Shown one piece after another: positions 26,129 through 34,948 of a DNA stretch of 64,000 nt. The stretch spans positions 2,232,001 through 2,296,000 of the forward strand of contig NZ_CP045929.1 in NCBI RefSeq assembly GCF_009664835.1, written 5' to 3'. The notes under the pieces were generated by a model. It saw only the letters and a list, made by a program, of their open reading frames with translations, ran no database searches and had not been told where the DNA came from. This stretch comes from Allosaccharopolyspora coralli. GTDB lineage: Bacteria > Actinomycetota > Actinomycetes > Mycobacteriales > Pseudonocardiaceae. Both the position numbers and the translations under genes were made by a program. Position 1 is the first letter of the stretch. Each line of letters opens with the position of its first letter.

Positions 26129-26389
26129 TCAGCCGGGATGGGCTCCCACCGCGTCGCGCACCTCACCCGCGCCCTCGCCACCGGAGACGCGCGCACAGTG
26201 GGCACAACAGTAGAACCGGCCGTCGACCTCCACACCGTGGCCGAGGATCCGGCACTCGCAGTGCTCACAGCTCGGTGCCAGACGTTGTGCTGCGCATTCG
26301 AATGAATCGAACACGTGCACGTTGCCGCCCACGGTGTGAATCTCGAAGCTCATCCAGTAGTCGTTGCCGCAGACCTCACACACGGCCAT
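26129..26389 (-). CDS. Cys-rich zinc-binding (metallothionein-like) protein
   Basis: An 86-residue protein with paired cysteines: CEVCG at the start, a single Cys in DSFECAAQ, CEHCECR, and CCAHCAR near the end. The second half, CEHCECRILGHGVEVDGRFY, resembles prokaryotic metallothionein/LIM-like zinc knuckles of the SmtA type. A role in zinc binding is likely; its cellular job is unknown. The ATG at 26389 has GGGAGG upstream. It converges on TetR with a 23-bp gap. Confidence 0.75.
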   Translation of the reverse strand: MAVCEVCGNDYWMSFEIHTVGGNVHVFDSFECAAQRLAPSCEHCECRILGHGVEVDGRFYCCAHCARVSGGEGAGEVRDAVGAHPG

Positions 26390-26478
26390 GAGCGACCTCC
26401 CGGGGATCGTCAGCGAACCCCCAGGATGAGTGGCCCTACGCAGGTCGGCAACCGGACCCGAGGACGCCGGGAGGGGCC

Positions 26479-29400
26479 ATGCACGACCGCCGCCGCACCG
26501 TGGAGGACCGCATCCACCGCACCCTCGTCGAGCGGCTCCGCCCGGCCGAGCACCGCCGCCGCACACCCTGCCGCGTCTCGGCATGGCAGGTTCCGGGCGA
26601 ACCCGTCCCGTTCGCCGAGGCCGTGCGCGCCCCCTACGCCCACGTCGACCTCGGCGCTCACTGGGGCCCGCCGTGGACGACGACCTGGTTCCGGCTCGAC
26701 GTCACCGTTCCGGACGACGTCGCGGGTGAGGACACCGAGATCGTCTTCGATCCCGGCTTCACCGACGCGCAACCCGGGTTCCAGTGTGAAGGGCTCGCCC
26801 ACCTGCCCGACGGCACGATCCTGACCGGTCTGCACCCCCGCCGCCGACAGATCCCCCTGCACACCACCCCCGGGCAACACCTGCGCGTCTACGTCGAGAC
26901 CGCGGCCAACCCCACCGTGCTGCGCAGCGACGGGTTCCTGCCGACCCTCGACGGCGACCCGCACACCGCCGGACACGCGCCCCGGTACCGGTTGCGCCGC
27001 GCCGACCTCGCGGTTTTCGACGCCACCGCCCACCGCCTCAACCACGACATCGACGTGCTCGACCAACTCATGCACGAGCTGCCCGTCGACTCGCCTCGTC
27101 GCGGTCAGATCCGACACGCGCTCGAAGCCGCCCTCGACCGACTCGACCTGCACGACATCCACGGCACCGCCGCCGACGCCCGAGCCGAACTGGCCGACGT
27201 TCTGGCCGCCCCGGCCCAGCACAGCGCGCACCGCCTGCACGCCGTCGGCCACGCCCACATCGACAGCGCCTGGCTGTGGCCGGTCCGCGAAACCCGACGC
27301 AAGGTCACCCGCACCCTCGCGGGCGTCGCCGCACTCGCCGAGACACACCCGCAGCTGCGTTTCGCCATGTCCCAGCCGCAACAACTCGAGTGGCTCCGCG
27401 AGGACCAGCCGCGGCTGTTCGAGCGGATCCGCGCCCTGGCCGCCGAGGGCGTGTTCGTCCCGATGGGCGGCATGTGGGTCGAACCCGACGCGATGCTCGC
27501 CGGCGGTGAGGCCATGGCGCGGCAACTGGTGCACGGCAAACGCTTCCACCTCGAGCACTTCGGCGTCGAAACCGAAGAGGTGTGGCTGCCGGACTCGTTC
27601 GGCTGCAGCGCCGGACTCCCGCAGCTCATCGCCCAGGCCCGCAGCCGCTGGTTTCTCACCCAGAAGCTGTCCTGGAACCGGACCAACCGGCTGCCGCACC
27701 ACACGTTCTGGTGGGAAGGCATCGACGGCACCCGGATCTTCACCCACTGTCCCCCCGCCGACACCTACAACGCCGAGATCACCGGCCGCGAGCTCGGCCA
27801 CGCGCAACGCACCTTCGCCGAGCACGGCCGCGCGACCCGATCCCTGCTGCCGTACGGGCACGGCGACGGCGGGGGAGGACCCACCCGCGACATGCTCGCC
27901 CGCGCCGCGCGGACCGCCGACCTCGAAGGCTCACCACGCGTCGAGCACTCCACCCCGGCCGAGTTCTTCGCCGCCGCCCACGCCGAGTACCCCGACGCGC
28001 CGGTGTGGGCAGGGGAGTTGTACCTCGAAGCCCACCGCGGCGCCGCCACCACCCAACTCAAGACCAAACAGGGCAACCGGCGCTGCGAGCACCTGCTGCG
28101 CGAAGCCGAACTGTGGTGTGCCACCGCCGCAGCCCGCGACCTGCTCGACTACCCCTACGGCACCCTCGACCGGCTGTGGAAGTCGGTGCTGCTGCACCAG
28201 TTCCACGACATCCTGCCCGGAACGTCGATCGTGTGGGTGCACCGCGACGCCGAGATCACCTACGCCCACCTCACCGCGGAACTCGACGCCCTCGTCGAAC
28301 ACGCACTCGCCGCGCTCACCGGCGGGCCCGGACCATTGCGGCTGGTGTTCAACGCCGCACCGCACGACCGCGCCGGCATTCCCGCCCTCGGCGCCGCACC
28401 GATCCGGGTGAGCCGCCCGGACGCCGTGCGCCGCGAAGGCCACGACCTCGTCCTCGACAACGGGCTCGTACGAGCCACAGTGGACCGTCACGGGCTGCTC
28501 AGCTCCGTGCGGGACCTCGTCGCCGACCGCGAGACGCTCGCGCCCGGCGCCTCCGGCAACCTGCTGCAGCTGCACCCGGACCATCCCAACGCGTGGGATG
28601 CCTGGGACCTCGACGACTTCTACCGGAACACCGGTCGCGACCTCGACGGTACCGGCGGCGACGAACACTGCACCGTCGACGCGGACGGCGACACCGTCCA
28701 CATCGTGCGGACCCTGCCCCGCCTCCGGCTCACCCAGCGGCTGCGGCTGGCCCCGGACACACCCCGCCTCGACGTCGACACCACGATCGACTGGCAGGAG
28801 GACGAGAAGATCCTCAAAGCCGCGTTCCCACTCGACGTCCACACCGACCGGTCGGCCAGTGAGACCCACTTCGGACACGTGCACCGCCCCGCCCACACCA
28901 ACACCAGCTGGGACGCCGCGAAGTTCGAGAGCGCCGCGCACCGGTGGATCCACGTCGGCGAACCCGGCTACGGCATCGCCCTGATCAACGACTCCACCCA
29001 CGGTCACGACGTCACCCGCCATCCCCGCGCAGGCGGCGGCACGACGACGACGGTGCGGCTGTCGCTGCTGCGGGCGCCCCGGTTCCCGGATCCCACCGCC
29101 GACCGCGGGGAACACAGCCTGCGCTACAGCCTGCTCGTCGGTGCCGACATAGGCGACGCCGTCCGCGAGGGCTACCGGCTGAACCTGCCGCTGCGGGTCC
29201 ACGACGGACAGACCCGCGTCGAGCCGATCGTGCACGTCGACAACCCGGCGGTGATCGTCGAGGCCGTCAAGCTCGCCGACGACCGCTCCGGCGACCTCGT
29301 CGTCCGGCTGTACGAATCACGAGGTGGTCGTGCGCGCGCCACGCTCACGACCACACTCGACGCGAGCACCGTCACCCGCACCGACCTGCTGGAACGCACC

Positions 29401-29499
29401 TGGGACGGCGAACGGCCGCAGACCTTCGATCCCGACACGGGGTTCAGCGTCGACCTGCGGCCCTTCGAGATCCGCACCGTGCGGCTGGCCACCACGTGA
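26479..29499 (+). CDS. GH38 alpha-mannosidase
   Basis: A 1006-residue family 38 alpha-mannosidase, of the bacterial/vacuolar type, that releases alpha-linked mannose. The zinc site and catalytic residues are visible: H258 and D262 in VGHAHIDSAWLWPVRE, the nucleophile D372 in WLPDSFGCSAGLPQ, and H576 in LHQFHDILPGTS. No signal peptide is evident, so a cytoplasmic enzyme acting on imported or recycled mannosides is likely. The ATG at 26479 is chosen; it is monocistronic and converges closely on the PGRP amidase gene. Confidence 0.92.
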   Translation: MHDRRRTVEDRIHRTLVERLRPAEHRRRTPCRVSAWQVPGEPVPFAEAVRAPYAHVDLGAHWGPPWTTTWFRLDVTVPDDVAGEDTEIVFDPGFTDAQPGFQCEGLAHLPDGTILTGLHPRRRQIPLHTTPGQHLRVYVETAANPTVLRSDGFLPTLDGDPHTAGHAPRYRLRRADLAVFDATAHRLNHDIDVLDQLMHELPVDSPRRGQIRHALEAALDRLDLHDIHGTAADARAELADVLAAPAQHSAHRLHAVGHAHIDSAWLWPVRETRRKVTRTLAGVAALAETHPQLRFAMSQPQQLEWLREDQPRLFERIRALAAEGVFVPMGGMWVEPDAMLAGGEAMARQLVHGKRFHLEHFGVETEEVWLPDSFGCSAGLPQLIAQARSRWFLTQKLSWNRTNRLPHHTFWWEGIDGTRIFTHCPPADTYNAEITGRELGHAQRTFAEHGRATRSLLPYGHGDGGGGPTRDMLARAARTADLEGSPRVEHSTPAEFFAAAHAEYPDAPVWAGELYLEAHRGAATTQLKTKQGNRRCEHLLREAELWCATAAARDLLDYPYGTLDRLWKSVLLHQFHDILPGTSIVWVHRDAEITYAHLTAELDALVEHALAALTGGPGPLRLVFNAAPHDRAGIPALGAAPIRVSRPDAVRREGHDLVLDNGLVRATVDRHGLLSSVRDLVADRETLAPGASGNLLQLHPDHPNAWDAWDLDDFYRNTGRDLDGTGGDEHCTVDADGDTVHIVRTLPRLRLTQRLRLAPDTPRLDVDTTIDWQEDEKILKAAFPLDVHTDRSASETHFGHVHRPAHTNTSWDAAKFESAAHRWIHVGEPGYGIALINDSTHGHDVTRHPRAGGGTTTTVRLSLLRAPRFPDPTADRGEHSLRYSLLVGADIGDAVREGYRLNLPLRVHDGQTRVEPIVHVDNPAVIVEAVKLADDRSGDLVVRLYESRGGRARATLTTTLDASTVTRTDLLERTWDGERPQTFDPDTGFSVDLRPFEIRTVRLATT

Positions 29500-29503
29500 G
29501 CGC

Positions 29504-30610
29504 TCAGCCGAGCAGACGCTGCCAGGTCGGATGGTCCACCACACCGGTAGTGGGAAGGCCCTGCCTGGCCTGGAAGCGGCGCACCGCGTCGACCGTGCGC
29601 GCGCCGAACCCGTCCTCACCGCTGGCGTGGTGACCACGAGAGGTCAGCACGGCCTGGGCAGCCCGGACCGCGTCGCCGGTGGCGCGTTCGGAGAGGACCG
29701 GCGCCAGCGACGTCCACGCCGTCCCGCCGAAGAGGTCACGCTCCGGAGTGCGGGTCGCCGAACACTCCACCCGGTGTGGGCGGTGCGCATCGAGAAAGAC
29801 CTGCGCCGCTCGCCGAGTATCCACATCGAACACCCCGTTGACCGGGACCCGTCCGCCGTGCGAACGCAACAGCAACTGTGCGGCGGTGACCCGCGGTCCG
29901 CGAGCCTCCGGCGTGAGCAGCGGCCACACCGCGGGCGTCACCGGCTCGGATTGTGCGGTAGCCAGCGCGACTTCGGTCCGCAATTCCGGAAGCCGCTGGT
30001 ACAACACGTCCCCGGGGCACGCCGTCGACATGTAGTCCCGATGCCCGTAGATCGCACTGGCGTCGATGCCGTACTGCGAGATCATGTACGAGCACAGTTC
30101 CACGAGCGCGTTCCACAGTGCCGAGGGCACCGACGCCTCGGTGTAGGTGCCCTCGTTCTCGATGCCCAATGCCACCGAGTTCTGCTCGCCGGCGTGGGCA
30201 CCCAGCACGTGTTGACTGCCGCCCTCGAGTGCGTTGAGGCTCTTGTGCCTGCCCTCCATGAGATGTCCGCCGCGGCTGTTGGTGAAGTTCTGACCTGTGT
30301 CGAGCCAGCCGTTGGAATCCATGTGGTAGTTCTGGATACTGCGGCATAACGCGAAAGCGTGCGATTGCGAGGTGTCGTCGCTGTTCGGTGTCGCCGTGTG
30401 ATGCACGATGATCTTGTTCGGCTTGCTGTCGAGAACGTCGACCGAGCTGCTCGGGTCGCGGGCCTCCCAGTCGGACGTCGTCGAGATCGACGGAGCCGCG
30501 GTCGCCCGCTGAGCCGCCGATGCCGGAATTCCCACCGCGCCCACGGCGGTGACCGCCAGTCCGCTCGCCAGCAGGGTGCGCCGTGCCATGTGCAGGTCGT
30601 GCAAGGACAT
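29504..30610 (-). CDS. Tat-exported N-acetylmuramoyl-L-alanine amidase (PGRP) with peptidoglycan-binding domain
   Basis: A 368-residue exported amidase that cuts the bond between MurNAc and L-alanine. A twin-arginine signal (ARRTLLASGLAVTAVG, res 9-24) ends near SASAA. The amidase_2/PGRP domain has zinc ligands H70 (IIVHHT), H190 (YGHRDY) and C198 (ACPGD), with the same H-to-C spacing as T7 lysozyme. A C-terminal peptidoglycan-binding repeat follows (about 300-368, VRRFQARQGLPTTGVVD). GGAGG precedes the ATG at 30610. Monocistronic. Confidence 0.9.
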   Translation of the reverse strand: MSLHDLHMARRTLLASGLAVTAVGAVGIPASAAQRATAAPSISTTSDWEARDPSSSVDVLDSKPNKIIVHHTATPNSDDTSQSHAFALCRSIQNYHMDSNGWLDTGQNFTNSRGGHLMEGRHKSLNALEGGSQHVLGAHAGEQNSVALGIENEGTYTEASVPSALWNALVELCSYMISQYGIDASAIYGHRDYMSTACPGDVLYQRLPELRTEVALATAQSEPVTPAVWPLLTPEARGPRVTAAQLLLRSHGGRVPVNGVFDVDTRRAAQVFLDAHRPHRVECSATRTPERDLFGGTAWTSLAPVLSERATGDAVRAAQAVLTSRGHHASGEDGFGARTVDAVRRFQARQGLPTTGVVDHPTWQRLLG

Positions 30611-30777
30611 AGGGGGCCTCCATGTCGCTCGTGATCGGATGTCGGGTTACCTGCACACTCAGGCATGTGATCGCGAATTGCCAGAAAAAGACGAAAACAC
30701 GTCAACTTCGGTAAACGACTGACCGCCGCCGTGTCCTGGACAGCCGCCTGCCCGCCACCGGCACTCGGTACGGTGGT

Positions 30778-31158
30778 GTGATCGTGCCCAGCACGGACGC
30801 CGCCCCCGACGAGTTCGAGCCCATGTGTCAGCACAGCCCGCCCGGTTCCGACCGCTTCGGCCGCTTCCTCCGGGAACAGATCGACCGTGAGCTGGACTCC
30901 CTGCGCACCGTGCGGGAGAACACCGAGTCCGGTTCCGGCGACGTCCTGCCCCACCTGTCGTTGTTCCGCGGGTTCCGGGAATGCGAGCTGAAGTCACGCC
31001 TGCTGCGGATGCACCTGCGCTGCGGGACAGGCGAGGGGCCCTGCGACACGATCGGTGCGGTCTTCCCGCCGGAGGACGAACGCGGCTGCCTCACCCGTGC
31101 GCTGCTCGGCCTGCCCTATTCGGACCGTCCCGGATACCTACCACGCTGGCGCCCCTGA
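30778..31158 (+). CDS. DUF6221-like hypothetical protein
   Basis: A 126-residue protein whose C-terminal half fits DUF6221 of actinobacteria: ECELKSRLLRMH, a Cys-containing linker and the hallmark ending LGLPYSDRPGYLPRWRP. The N-terminal FLREQIDREL matches the family's opening helix. Function is unknown. A GTG start is used; the ribosome site is weak and an internal ATG at 30823 is possible. It converges on pxpC, separated by hairpin tandem repeats. Confidence 0.65.
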   Translation: MIVPSTDAAPDEFEPMCQHSPPGSDRFGRFLREQIDRELDSLRTVRENTESGSGDVLPHLSLFRGFRECELKSRLLRMHLRCGTGEGPCDTIGAVFPPEDERGCLTRALLGLPYSDRPGYLPRWRP

Positions 31159-31183
31159 ACACACGCGCGTCCCCGAAGGCCAG

Positions 31184-31387
31184 TGGTGCGAACGGCACCT
31201 TCGCCTCACCACACGAGGCGAACGTGCCGTTCACCCCAAGTTTTGCCACCAACGTCGATGGTGCGAACGGCACTTTCGCCCCACCACACGAGGCGAACGT
31301 GCCGTTCACCCCAAGTTTTGCCACCAACGTCGATGGCGCGAACGGCACTTTCGCCCCACCACACGAGGCGAACGTGCCGTTCACCCC
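31184..31387. repeat. 75-bp hairpin tandem repeat, 2.7 units
   Basis: Units begin at 31184, 31259 and 31334. Each holds a 16-bp stem with one mismatch, for example 31265-31280 with 31292-31307 (arm start GAACGGCAC, arm end GTGCCGTTC). The array lies between the convergent DUF6221 and pxpC genes, and the pxpC stop codon falls in the last unit. It could act as a multi-hairpin bidirectional terminator. Confidence 0.85.
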
Positions 31388-32259
31388 GGTGCCGGTCGCC
31401 GGGGCCACCGGAACCGCACCTGTTGGCCCGGCCGTAGCTGCGCGACCCGGTCGACGTCGTGGTCGCGCACGACTCCGACGACCGGATACCCACCAGTCAG
31501 CGGATGGTCGGCGAGGAACACCGTCGGCCGTCCGGACGGCGGCACCTGCACCGCACCCGGCACCATCCCCTCGCTGGGCAGCTCCCCGGGCTCGCTGCGG
31601 CACAACCCTGGACCCGACAGGCGTATCCCGATCCGGTTGCTGTCCGCGGTGACCTCGTACGACTCGTGCACCAACGTCCTCAACGCCTCGGTCGTGAACC
31701 ATGCGTCACGCGGTCCCGGCACGACCTCCAACACCACGTCGCCGTCCGCGGGCGGCGGAACCGGCGCCACCTCGACCGCCGGGAACTCCTCGGTCTCGTC
31801 ACCGACCGGCAACACCGCACCCGGCGCCAGTGCCGCCGGACCGAGTCCGGAAAGCAAATCCGTGCTCCGCGACCCCAGCACCGGCTCGACCGCGATCCCT
31901 CCACGCACCGCGACGTAGCCGCGCAGCCCGCTCACCGGCGCGTCGACCCGGAACTCGGCACCGTCCGGGACCCGCAGCAGCGTGTTCACCGCTTCGTGGC
32001 GCCCCTGGACCTGGATCGGACACGGCGCGCCCGTCACCGCGACCCACAGGTCCCCGCGCGCCACGAGCACGAGCCCACCCAGCGTCGTCTCGACGACAGC
32101 CGCCGACCGCGCGTTGCCGACGAGCCGATTCGCCAACCGGCACGCCGCCCGGTCCGCCGCGCCCGACGGCCCCACCCCCAGATCGGCCAGTCCAGGGCGT
32201 CCCAGATCCTGCACCGTTGCCAGTGGACCCGAGGCCACGACCTCCCAGGCCCGCCTCAT
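31381..32259 (-). CDS. pxpC: 5-oxoprolinase subunit C (PxpC/KipA, carboxyltransferase-like)
   Basis: A 292-residue biotin-dependent-carboxylase-like subunit of prokaryotic 5-oxoprolinase, which with PxpA and PxpB hydrolyses 5-oxoproline to glutamate using ATP. Family landmarks are GPLATVQDLGRPG, LGVGPSGAADR, the SDRIG-like DSNRIGIRL, and SEGMVPGAVQVPPSGRP near the C terminus. The ATG overlaps the pxpB stop by 4 bp (ATGA). pxpA is not in the window. Confidence 0.92.
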   Translation of the reverse strand: MRRAWEVVASGPLATVQDLGRPGLADLGVGPSGAADRAACRLANRLVGNARSAAVVETTLGGLVLVARGDLWVAVTGAPCPIQVQGRHEAVNTLLRVPDGAEFRVDAPVSGLRGYVAVRGGIAVEPVLGSRSTDLLSGLGPAALAPGAVLPVGDETEEFPAVEVAPVPPPADGDVVLEVVPGPRDAWFTTEALRTLVHESYEVTADSNRIGIRLSGPGLCRSEPGELPSEGMVPGAVQVPPSGRPTVFLADHPLTGGYPVVGVVRDHDVDRVAQLRPGQQVRFRWPRRPAPG

Positions 32260-32870
32260 GAGCGCACCTCGTCGAACCGGACCCGCACCCCGGGCCGCAG
32301 CAACGCGGGAGGGTTCCGGTCGGCCTGCCAGATCTCGGTGTCGGTGTGTCCGATCAGCTGCCAACCACCCGGCGACTCCCGCGGATAGATCCCACTGAAC
32401 TCGCCCGCCAGTCCCACCGCGCCGGTAGGCACCCGCGTCCGGGACTCCTGCCGCCGCGGCACCACCAAGCGACGGTCTCCGCCGGCGAGGTAGCCGAAAC
32501 CCGGCGCGAACCCGCCGAAGGCCACCGTCCACTCCGTCCCGACATGGGCCTCGACGACCTCCCGCTCGGACAACCCGGTCAACCGCGCCACCTCCGCGAG
32601 ATCGTCCCCGTCGTAGACCACCGGAACCCGCACCGTGCCGTGGTCACCCGTCTCGGGCTCGACCGCAGGAAGACCCCGCACCGCCTGTTCCACCGCACTC
32701 GCCGTGGTCCGCTCCCGGTCGAAGTGCAGCAACACCGTCCGTGCAGCAGGCACCACCTCGACCACTGCCGTCGGGGTATGTGCCCGTACCGCGCGGTACA
32801 GCGCGAGGACCGCGTCGAGATCGGCGACCTCGACGAGTACGGCCGCATCACCACAGGCCAGGAACCGCAT
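32256..32870 (-). CDS. pxpB: 5-oxoprolinase subunit B (PxpB/KipI)
   Basis: A 204-residue allophanate-hydrolase-subunit-1-like protein: MRFLACGDAAVLVEV opening, VPVVYDGDDLAEVA, and the core FAPGFGYLAGGDRRL. It partners PxpC. The start at 32870 is preferred because of GAGGGG upstream and family N termini; a start at 32912 would overlap the transporter stop (ATGA) and add 14 residues, so both are possible. Third position in a transporter-pxpB-pxpC operon. Confidence 0.9.
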   Translation of the reverse strand: MRFLACGDAAVLVEVADLDAVLALYRAVRAHTPTAVVEVVPAARTVLLHFDRERTTASAVEQAVRGLPAVEPETGDHGTVRVPVVYDGDDLAEVARLTGLSEREVVEAHVGTEWTVAFGGFAPGFGYLAGGDRRLVVPRRQESRTRVPTGAVGLAGEFSGIYPRESPGGWQLIGHTDTEIWQADRNPPALLRPGVRVRFDEVRS

Positions 32871-32908
32871 CCTCACCCCTCGAACCACAGGCCGGTCATC
32901 GTCGTAGG

Positions 32909-34117
32909 TCATCCGAACAGTGCCGCGATCCCGCTCAGCGAGTTCGCCCCCAGGTAGACGGTCAGCACCCACGCGAGCGCCCCGACGACGAGCAGCCCAG
33001 CAGGGTAGCGGTACCCGCCGAGCAGGTCGCGGCGTCGCCAGCCGACCCAGAGCAGCACGCCGAACCCGACCGGCAGGATCAGCCCGTTGAGGGCACCAGC
33101 CAACACCAGAAGCGTCGTCGGCGCCTCGTCGACCAGCAGGAACACCGTCGCCGACAGGCCGATGAACCCGACCACCAGCCAGTTCCGTGCGCGTTCCAGA
33201 GCAGGGGAGAAGGTCACCAGGAACGACACCGACGTGTAGGCCGCACCGATGACCGACGTGATGCCGGCCGCCCAGAGGATCAACCCGAACAGGCGCAACC
33301 CCACCTGACCCGCGGCGGCCTCGAACGCCGACGCCGTCGGGTTGTCTCCGGCCAGGCTCGCCCCGCCCGCCACGACACCGAGCACCGCGAGAAACAACAC
33401 CACCCGCATCACGCCGGTGACCAGCAACGAGGTGATCGCGCTGCGCCCGATCGCACCGACCTGGCCGGGCCCGCTCACTCCGGCGTCGACGAGCCGGTGC
33501 GCACCGGCGTAGGTGATGTAGCCGCCGACCGTACCCCCGACCAGCGTGGTGATGGCCAGGAAGCTGACCTGCTCCGGCAACACCGCCTGCCGCATCGCGT
33601 CCCCGACGGGGGGAGCGGAGACGACGGCGACGTAGACCGTGACGGCGATCATCAACACGCCGAGCGCGACCACGATGCGGTCCATCGCCACGCCGGCCCG
33701 CCTGCTCGCGAAGATGCCGACCGCGATCAGCGCCGAGACCAGCCCGCCGATCTTCACGTCGAGCCCCAGCAGCGCGTCGAGCCCCAGGGAGGTTCCCGCC
33801 ACGTTGCCGACGTTGAACACGAACCCGCCGAAGACGACCAACGCGGCCATGACGTACCCGAGACCGGGCAGCACCTTGTTTCCGAGGTCTTGGGCACGCA
33901 TCCCCGAGACACCCACGACTCGCCACACGTTGAGCTGCACCGCCGCGTCCACCAGCAGGGACACCACGATGGCGAACGCGAACGCGGCACCGAGCTGGAC
34001 GGTGAACTCGGTGGTCTGGGTGATGAATCCCGGCCCGACCGCGCTGGTCGCCATCAGGAACACCGCACCCAGCAGCGTGCCCCGGCGCACCGGCTTCGTC
34101 GTCGTCTCGTCGCTCAT
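32909..34117 (-). CDS. NRAMP-superfamily transporter (YcsG-like)
   Basis: A 402-residue inner-membrane protein with about 11 hydrophobic segments, starting near GTLLGAVFLMATSAVGPGFITQT (res 15-37), where TSAVGPGF replaces the metal-binding DPGN of true NRAMP metal transporters. The missing aspartate argues against divalent metal transport. Its coupling to pxpB/pxpC mirrors ycsG-kipI-kipA of Bacillus, so uptake of 5-oxoproline or a related acid is likely (inference). The ATG at 34117 is chosen over an upstream start that would cover the operator. Confidence 0.82.
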   Translation of the reverse strand: MSDETTTKPVRRGTLLGAVFLMATSAVGPGFITQTTEFTVQLGAAFAFAIVVSLLVDAAVQLNVWRVVGVSGMRAQDLGNKVLPGLGYVMAALVVFGGFVFNVGNVAGTSLGLDALLGLDVKIGGLVSALIAVGIFASRRAGVAMDRIVVALGVLMIAVTVYVAVVSAPPVGDAMRQAVLPEQVSFLAITTLVGGTVGGYITYAGAHRLVDAGVSGPGQVGAIGRSAITSLLVTGVMRVVLFLAVLGVVAGGASLAGDNPTASAFEAAAGQVGLRLFGLILWAAGITSVIGAAYTSVSFLVTFSPALERARNWLVVGFIGLSATVFLLVDEAPTTLLVLAGALNGLILPVGFGVLLWVGWRRRDLLGGYRYPAGLLVVGALAWVLTVYLGANSLSGIAALFG

Positions 34118-34166
34118 GATCCGCTCCGTTCGGCGGTCGCAGCTTCTCGGATCGCCGGACAGTATC

Positions 34167-34183
34167 GAATTGTTCAACAATTC
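34167..34183. promoter_or_regulatory. GntR-type operator for the pxp operon
   Basis: GAATTGTTCAACAATTC has perfect 7-bp arms with a 3-bp centre, in the divergent gap between the transporter and the second GntR gene. The centre is one base longer than in the three sites at 4-10 kb, so a different regulator probably reads it. Confidence 0.8.
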
Positions 34184-34249
34184 AGCAATAGCTTAGGATG
34201 AGGTTTCTCGCGCACGGACCACGTACGGCGATCACGGGAACGGGTGTCG

Positions 34250-34948
34250 ATGACGAGCGCAGCGCAGCCCTGGGTCGATTCGCTGGCGGCCGAGAAAGCC
34301 CTGCTCGACCGCACCAGCACCGCCGAACGCGTCGCCGACCTGCTGCGCAGGCACATCGTTGAGGGAACGCTGGCCCCCGGCACCCGGCTGTCCGAGGCGA
34401 GCGTGGGCCGTGCCCTGTCGGTCTCCCGCAACACCCTGCGCGAAGCGTTCCGCCTGCTGGCACACGAGCGACTGCTCGTCTACGCGTTCCACCGCGGCGT
34501 GTTCGTCCGCGAACTGACCGCGGACGACGTCGCGGACCTCTACCGAACCCGCCGCATGATCGAAACCGCGGCGCTGCGCACGGTGGCGGCAGCCACTCCC
34601 GCGGCGCTGCAAGCGGTCCACGATGCGGTTTCCGACGGCGAACGCGCTGCGGACGACGAACGCTGGCACGACGTCGGTACCGCGAACATGAGCTTCCACC
34701 AGGCTGTCGCGGACCTCGCGAGCAGCGAGCGATCGACCGAGATCATGCGGCGACTCCTGGCCGAACTTCGCCTGGCGTTCCACGCGATGCCCGCGCTTCG
34801 TGAGTTCCACGAGCCGTACCTCGCTGACAACCGGGCCATCGCCGACCTGCTCGCGGCAGGCGATGTGGAACAGGCCTCCCAGCGGCTCACCCGGTACTTC
34901 GACACCGCCGAAGGACAACTCCTCGACGCCTATCGCGACACGGAGTGA
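34250..34948 (+). CDS. GntR-family (FadR/FCD) regulator of the pxp operon
   Basis: A 232-residue FadR-type regulator. The winged HTH is at about 22-90 (VGRALSVSRNTLREAFRLL), followed by an FCD domain with SFHQAVADLASS carrying the metal-site histidine. It is divergent from the NRAMP-pxpB-pxpC operon across a palindromic operator, where Bacillus uses the IclR-type KipR. The ATG at 34250 is used; a GTG at 34244 is equally possible. The 3' end overlaps the convergent MFS gene by 19 bp. Confidence 0.88.
   Translation: MTSAAQPWVDSLAAEKALLDRTSTAERVADLLRRHIVEGTLAPGTRLSEASVGRALSVSRNTLREAFRLLAHERLLVYAFHRGVFVRELTADDVADLYRTRRMIETAALRTVAAATPAALQAVHDAVSDGERAADDERWHDVGTANMSFHQAVADLASSERSTEIMRRLLAELRLAFHAMPALREFHEPYLADNRAIADLLAAGDVEQASQRLTRYFDTAEGQLLDAYRDTE

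Noticed and set aside
31184-31387. CRISPR array
   Set aside because: The whole 75-bp unit repeats without variable spacers and no cas genes are present.
32909-34117. Manganese/iron NRAMP transporter
   Set aside because: The metal-binding DPGN motif in helix 1 is replaced and the gene is coupled to 5-oxoprolinase subunits.
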